A stretch of DNA of 5,549 nucleotides from positions 1 to 5,549 of the forward strand of contig DUQT01000061.1 in NCBI GenBank assembly GCA_012837655.1. The letters are read 5' to 3'. Positions 5,113 through 5,549 of this stretch are shown here, piece after piece (position 1 is the stretch's first letter; every line of letters starts with the position of its first letter). Made by a program: the position numbers and the translations under genes. The notes below the pieces were generated by a model, which ran no database searches, was not told the DNA's origin, and worked only from the letters and a program-made list of their open reading frames with translations. This stretch comes from Actinomyces sp. Lineage in GTDB: Bacteria > Actinomycetota > Actinomycetes > Actinomycetales > Actinomycetaceae.

Positions 5113-5549
5113 ATGCGAAGGGGCATTGCACTTGTAGCAGTTGGAGCTCTGTCGGTTGTTGGACTTTCCGCCTGCAGCAATAGCGGTGGCGGATCTTCCG
5201 AAGTACCTGAGGGCGACGCGCCAGCTGAGTCAACTGGTCAGAGTTTGACCGTTTGGATTGACGCGAACCGTGAGGCCGCGTTCAAGTCCGCAGCAGAGGC
5301 ATACACCGAAGCGACCGGCACCGATGTGGAGCTAGTTGTTAAGGACAATGACCAGATGCGTTCTGAGTTCGCGACCCAGGTTCCGACCGGTCAGGGTCCC
5401 GACATCGCATTTGGCGCAAACGACTGGATTGGCGAGTTCGTAAACAACGGCCTCATCTCCCCGGTTGAACTGGGTGACAAGGCAGGCGAATTCTCCGAAG
5501 GTTCCGTAGCTGCATTCACGTTCGACGGCCAGGTTTACGGCGTTCCCTA
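5113..5549 (+). CDS. malE: Maltose/maltodextrin-binding lipoprotein MalE, 3' end beyond window
   Basis: This is the first 145 codons of an extracellular solute-binding protein that would deliver maltose or maltodextrins to a MalFG-type ABC permease. The ATG at 5113 follows AAGGAGAAA (5102-5110), a strong well-spaced ribosome binding site. A lipoprotein signal peptide is clear: R2-R3, a hydrophobic stretch and the lipobox L-S-A-C with Cys21 as the lipidated residue. A Ser/Gly-rich linker follows. From residue about 43 the sequence follows the MalE fold: L-T-V-W-I, then F-x-x-A-A-E-A-Y-T-E-A-T-G, then G-Q-G-P-D-I-A-F-G-A-N-D-W-I-G-E-F, where MalE has G-P-D-I-x-F-x-A-H-D, and finally Y-G-V-P at the edge. 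The last two bases (TA) are an incomplete codon, probably Tyr. Most of the family's roughly 400 residues lie outside. Divergent malR supports the maltodextrin assignment; another oligosaccharide is possible. Confidence 0.88.
   Translation, partial: MRRGIALVAVGALSVVGLSACSNSGGGSSEVPEGDAPAESTGQSLTVWIDANREAAFKSAAEAYTEATGTDVELVVKDNDQMRSEFATQVPTGQGPDIAFGANDWIGEFVNNGLISPVELGDKAGEFSEGSVAAFTFDGQVYGVP

Noticed and set aside
4940..5233. Open frames on both strands in the malR-malE gap (65 and 96 codons)
   Set aside because: They cover the malE promoter and the malE start, and their Lys- or Arg-rich translations resemble translated AT-rich regulatory DNA.

Overview
This window looks like the chromosome of an actinobacterium of moderate GC content. 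The evidence is a LacI-family regulator closely resembling Streptomyces MalR, which is divergent from a MalE-type lipoprotein, together with GTG/ATG starts and AT-rich promoter gaps between less AT-rich genes. A member of the Actinomycetaceae or a relative is plausible, but the genus cannot be fixed from the sequence alone.

Left half (1-3470): a divergent membrane module. A leftward gene (1136 down to the left edge, incomplete) encodes a polytopic membrane protein. Across a 250-nt AT-rich gap lies a rightward two-gene operon. Its first gene (1387-2427) encodes an N-terminally anchored SRPBCC/START-like protein. Its second gene (2430-3470, only 2 nt downstream) encodes another polytopic membrane protein. 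The two polytopic proteins are clear paralogues: they share N-I-x-E-A-x-I-R-D, an aromatic-rich YDLWN segment, and the string ACTIPAF. They resemble the uncharacterised DUF5692 family. The function of this module is unknown. A hydrophobic-ligand-binding fold coupled to two paralogous membrane proteins is the most novel content here.

Middle (3471-3794): a 324-nt gap between convergent transcription units. It holds a long near-perfect hairpin (3589-3625), probably a terminator for both sides, and a degenerate pair of direct repeats that runs into the 3' end of malR.

Right half (3795-5549): a maltose/maltodextrin utilisation locus. malR (leftward) encodes the repressor and malE (rightward, cut by the window end) the substrate-binding lipoprotein of an ABC importer. 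Their 298-nt gap carries a recognisable malE promoter (TTGCAA, 16 nt, TACAAT), a malR -10 box next to an ATGCGCAT palindrome, and other candidate operator sequences. malF and malG probably follow beyond the right edge. No RNA genes, CRISPR arrays or mobile elements were recognised.
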